A stretch of DNA of 7,502 nt, taken from positions 1 through 7,502 of the forward strand of contig CAITQY010000534.1 in the NCBI GenBank assembly GCA_903894655.1. Direction: 5' to 3'. Below are positions 6,044 through 7,502 of the stretch, one piece after another. The translations under genes and the position numbers were made by a program. This DNA is from an uncultured Gemmatimonadota bacterium. GTDB lineage: Bacteria; Gemmatimonadota; Gemmatimonadetes; Gemmatimonadales; Gemmatimonadaceae. Each line of letters opens with the position of its first letter. The first letter of the stretch is position 1. Below the pieces are notes generated by a model. The model made no database searches and was not told where the DNA came from. It saw only the letters and a list, made by a program, of their open reading frames with translations.

Positions 6044-7502
6044 ATGCGCCTGCTTCCGCTTCCCGCCCTCCCTTGGCGACCCGTGGTCGCGCTGCACGCT
6101 GCGCTGTGGCTGGTCGCCTGCGGCGGCGCCGGCGACGGCGCCGTCACGACCCCGCCAACCACCACGCCGCTGACGCCGGCCACCTTTACGCTCACCAGCA
6201 GTGCCGCGGCGTCCGACGGCTCCCTGCCGACCACGTACACGTGCGATGGGACCTCGACCTCGCCGCCGCTGAGCTGGCGTGGACTGCCCAGTGGTACGGT
6301 GTCGCTGGCGATGCTGATGACGACGATCCCGACGCAGGGCGCGACCAAGTACAACTGGCTGTTGTACAACCTGCCGGTGACCGACAGCAGCATTGCCGCG
6401 GGCACCAACGGGCAGGGGACGGTGGGATTCGCCGACGACGGCGGCGGCCTGTCGTACGCGGCACCATGTTCGCAGGGGCCGGGGCTCAAGACGTACACGT
6501 TCACGCTGTACGCGCTGTCACAGCGCCCCACGATCACGGGGCTCGCCGCCAACCAAGTGACCGGCGCCGCGCTGACCGCGGCCATGGCGTCGATCACGCT
6601 CAAGACGGCCACGTTGAACGTGTCGATCACGCGCACCGCCGCGATGATCACCTGCGGCTACGTGAAGCAGTCGCTCACGCCGTTCGCGGCCGCCAATGCG
6701 CTGTCGGTGGCGTGTGACTCCACGTACGCGGCCATCAGCACCACCGGTATTCAATCAAAGCACGCCATGATGAACGGCATCACGGCCACCAATCAGCAGG
6801 TGCCGCTGCCGCAGAACTTCACCGGCACGAACGCGTGGCGCATTCCGCTCACGCCGCAGGTGGCGGCCACGAAAACGGCCGCCGTCGATGGGCCGATCGG
6901 CATCGCGGTGAACGGCGTGCCGATCTTCAATCCGTGCAAGCAGGGCGGCTGCAACGCCGGTGCGGGCGGTGGCGACACCAAGGTGCTGGGCGAACTCGAC
7001 CTGTGTAACGGGCACGCCGGACGCGCCGACGACTACCACTATCACGCCGCGCCCACCTGCATGATGTCCGAGCAGTCGGCCACCTACTGGGACACGCACC
7101 CGTTGGGATGGGCGCTCGACGGCTACGCCATTTTCGGCTATCGCAATCCCGATGGCACCACGGCCACGCGTGATGCCGGATGCGGCGGCAACACCGTCAC
7201 GCATCCGAACGCGCCCACCGGGTACGCGTATCATGTGACCGACGTGAGTCCGTATGTGCTCTCCTGCTTTCACGGCGTGCCGAGTCCGGATCTGGCGGGA
7301 CAGGGGGCGAAGTATTCGCCGATTCGTCCCGCGGGGGCGCCGCAACGGGGTGCGACCAACATGACGCTCGACGCCACGGCGGCGCGCCTCGCGATCGGTG
7401 GCATCACCACGATGCGCTGGACCGTCGGTGCCGACACGTTCGAGATCCGCTACACGCGCACCAGCGCCACCTGCTGGAACTTCGTCTTCGTCACCAACGC
7501 GG
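6044..7502 (+). CDS. Lipoprotein fusing a PEBP/YbhB-like domain to a YHYH domain (3' end beyond window)
   Basis: The frame stays open from ATG 6044 to the window end, 486 residues visible. Residues 1-26 are a lipoprotein signal (hydrophobic VVALHAALWLVAC; lipobox LVAC, Cys26), followed by a Thr/Pro linker. Residues about 47-197 match the PEBP/YbhB/YbcL fold: SLPTTYTCDG 60-69, SPPLSW 73-78, YNWLLYNLP 103-111, AAPCSQGPG 139-147, YTFTLYAL 151-158. From about 235 a YHYH domain follows: GIAVNGVPIFNP 286-297, DDYHYHAAPTC 329-339 with the name-giving motif at 331-334, HPLGWALDGYAIFGY 352-366, and YAYHVTDVSPYVLSCFHG 394-411. Cys298, 303, 321, 339, 380 and 408 may form disulfides, fitting an exported protein. 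YHYH function is unknown. An in-frame TAG at 6026 rules out an earlier start; the ribosome site is weak (no good AGGAG within 12 nt). Codon use is typical of the neighbours. Anchored to a membrane, probably facing the periplasm or outside. Confidence 0.9.
   Translation, partial: MRLLPLPALPWRPVVALHAALWLVACGGAGDGAVTTPPTTTPLTPATFTLTSSAAASDGSLPTTYTCDGTSTSPPLSWRGLPSGTVSLAMLMTTIPTQGATKYNWLLYNLPVTDSSIAAGTNGQGTVGFADDGGGLSYAAPCSQGPGLKTYTFTLYALSQRPTITGLAANQVTGAALTAAMASITLKTATLNVSITRTAAMITCGYVKQSLTPFAAANALSVACDSTYAAISTTGIQSKHAMMNGITATNQQVPLPQNFTGTNAWRIPLTPQVAATKTAAVDGPIGIAVNGVPIFNPCKQGGCNAGAGGGDTKVLGELDLCNGHAGRADDYHYHAAPTCMMSEQSATYWDTHPLGWALDGYAIFGYRNPDGTTATRDAGCGGNTVTHPNAPTGYAYHVTDVSPYVLSCFHGVPSPDLAGQGAKYSPIRPAGAPQRGATNMTLDATAARLAIGGITTMRWTVGADTFEIRYTRTSATCWNFVFVTNA

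Noticed and set aside
6010..6651. Minus-strand frame of 213 codons opposite the lipoprotein gene
   Set aside because: The plus strand encodes clear PEBP motifs with well-biased codons through this interval, so the minus frame is a shadow.

Overview
The window looks like a high-GC Gram-negative-type bacterial chromosome. The base composition, the strongly GC-ending codons, the lipoprotein and Sec signals, and the style of the intergenic hairpin repeats would fit Gemmatimonadota or a similar soil or freshwater phylum. That placement is an inference from overall character, since no rRNA or marker gene is present.

Layout. Positions 1-279 are non-coding and repeat-rich: an 81-bp direct repeat occurs twice, and the first copy forms the left part of a large bulged inverted repeat. 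On the minus strand, 3102 to 280, lies a compact copper-export operon. It has a strong sigma70-like promoter with a G-tract spacer, then copZ-like (69-aa HMA copper chaperone), then a 36-aa single-span membrane microprotein, then copA (805-aa Cu(I) P-type ATPase). The microprotein stop and the copA start overlap in GTGA. The divergent gap 3103-3302 holds a large ACGCAGAG-word inverted repeat.

On the plus strand three genes follow. The first is an exported seven-bladed FG-GAP/VCBS calcium-binding beta-propeller (3303-4475). The second is a membrane-associated family 2 glycosyltransferase (start best placed at 4686, end 5744). After a roughly 300-bp gap comes a lipoprotein (6044 to beyond the window end) that joins a PEBP/YbhB-like domain to a YHYH domain.

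How they work together. The copper operon is a coherent unit: the chaperone would hand Cu(I) to the ATPase for export. The microprotein is translationally tied to the ATPase and may be an accessory or a remnant. The three plus-strand genes do not form an obvious pathway, although two are clearly exported and the third is a membrane-associated envelope-type enzyme. No mobile element, CRISPR array, tRNA or rRNA was seen. The most unusual items are the copper-operon microprotein, the G-tract promoter, the PEBP-YHYH fusion with a degenerate PEBP pocket, and the two families of hairpin repeats.
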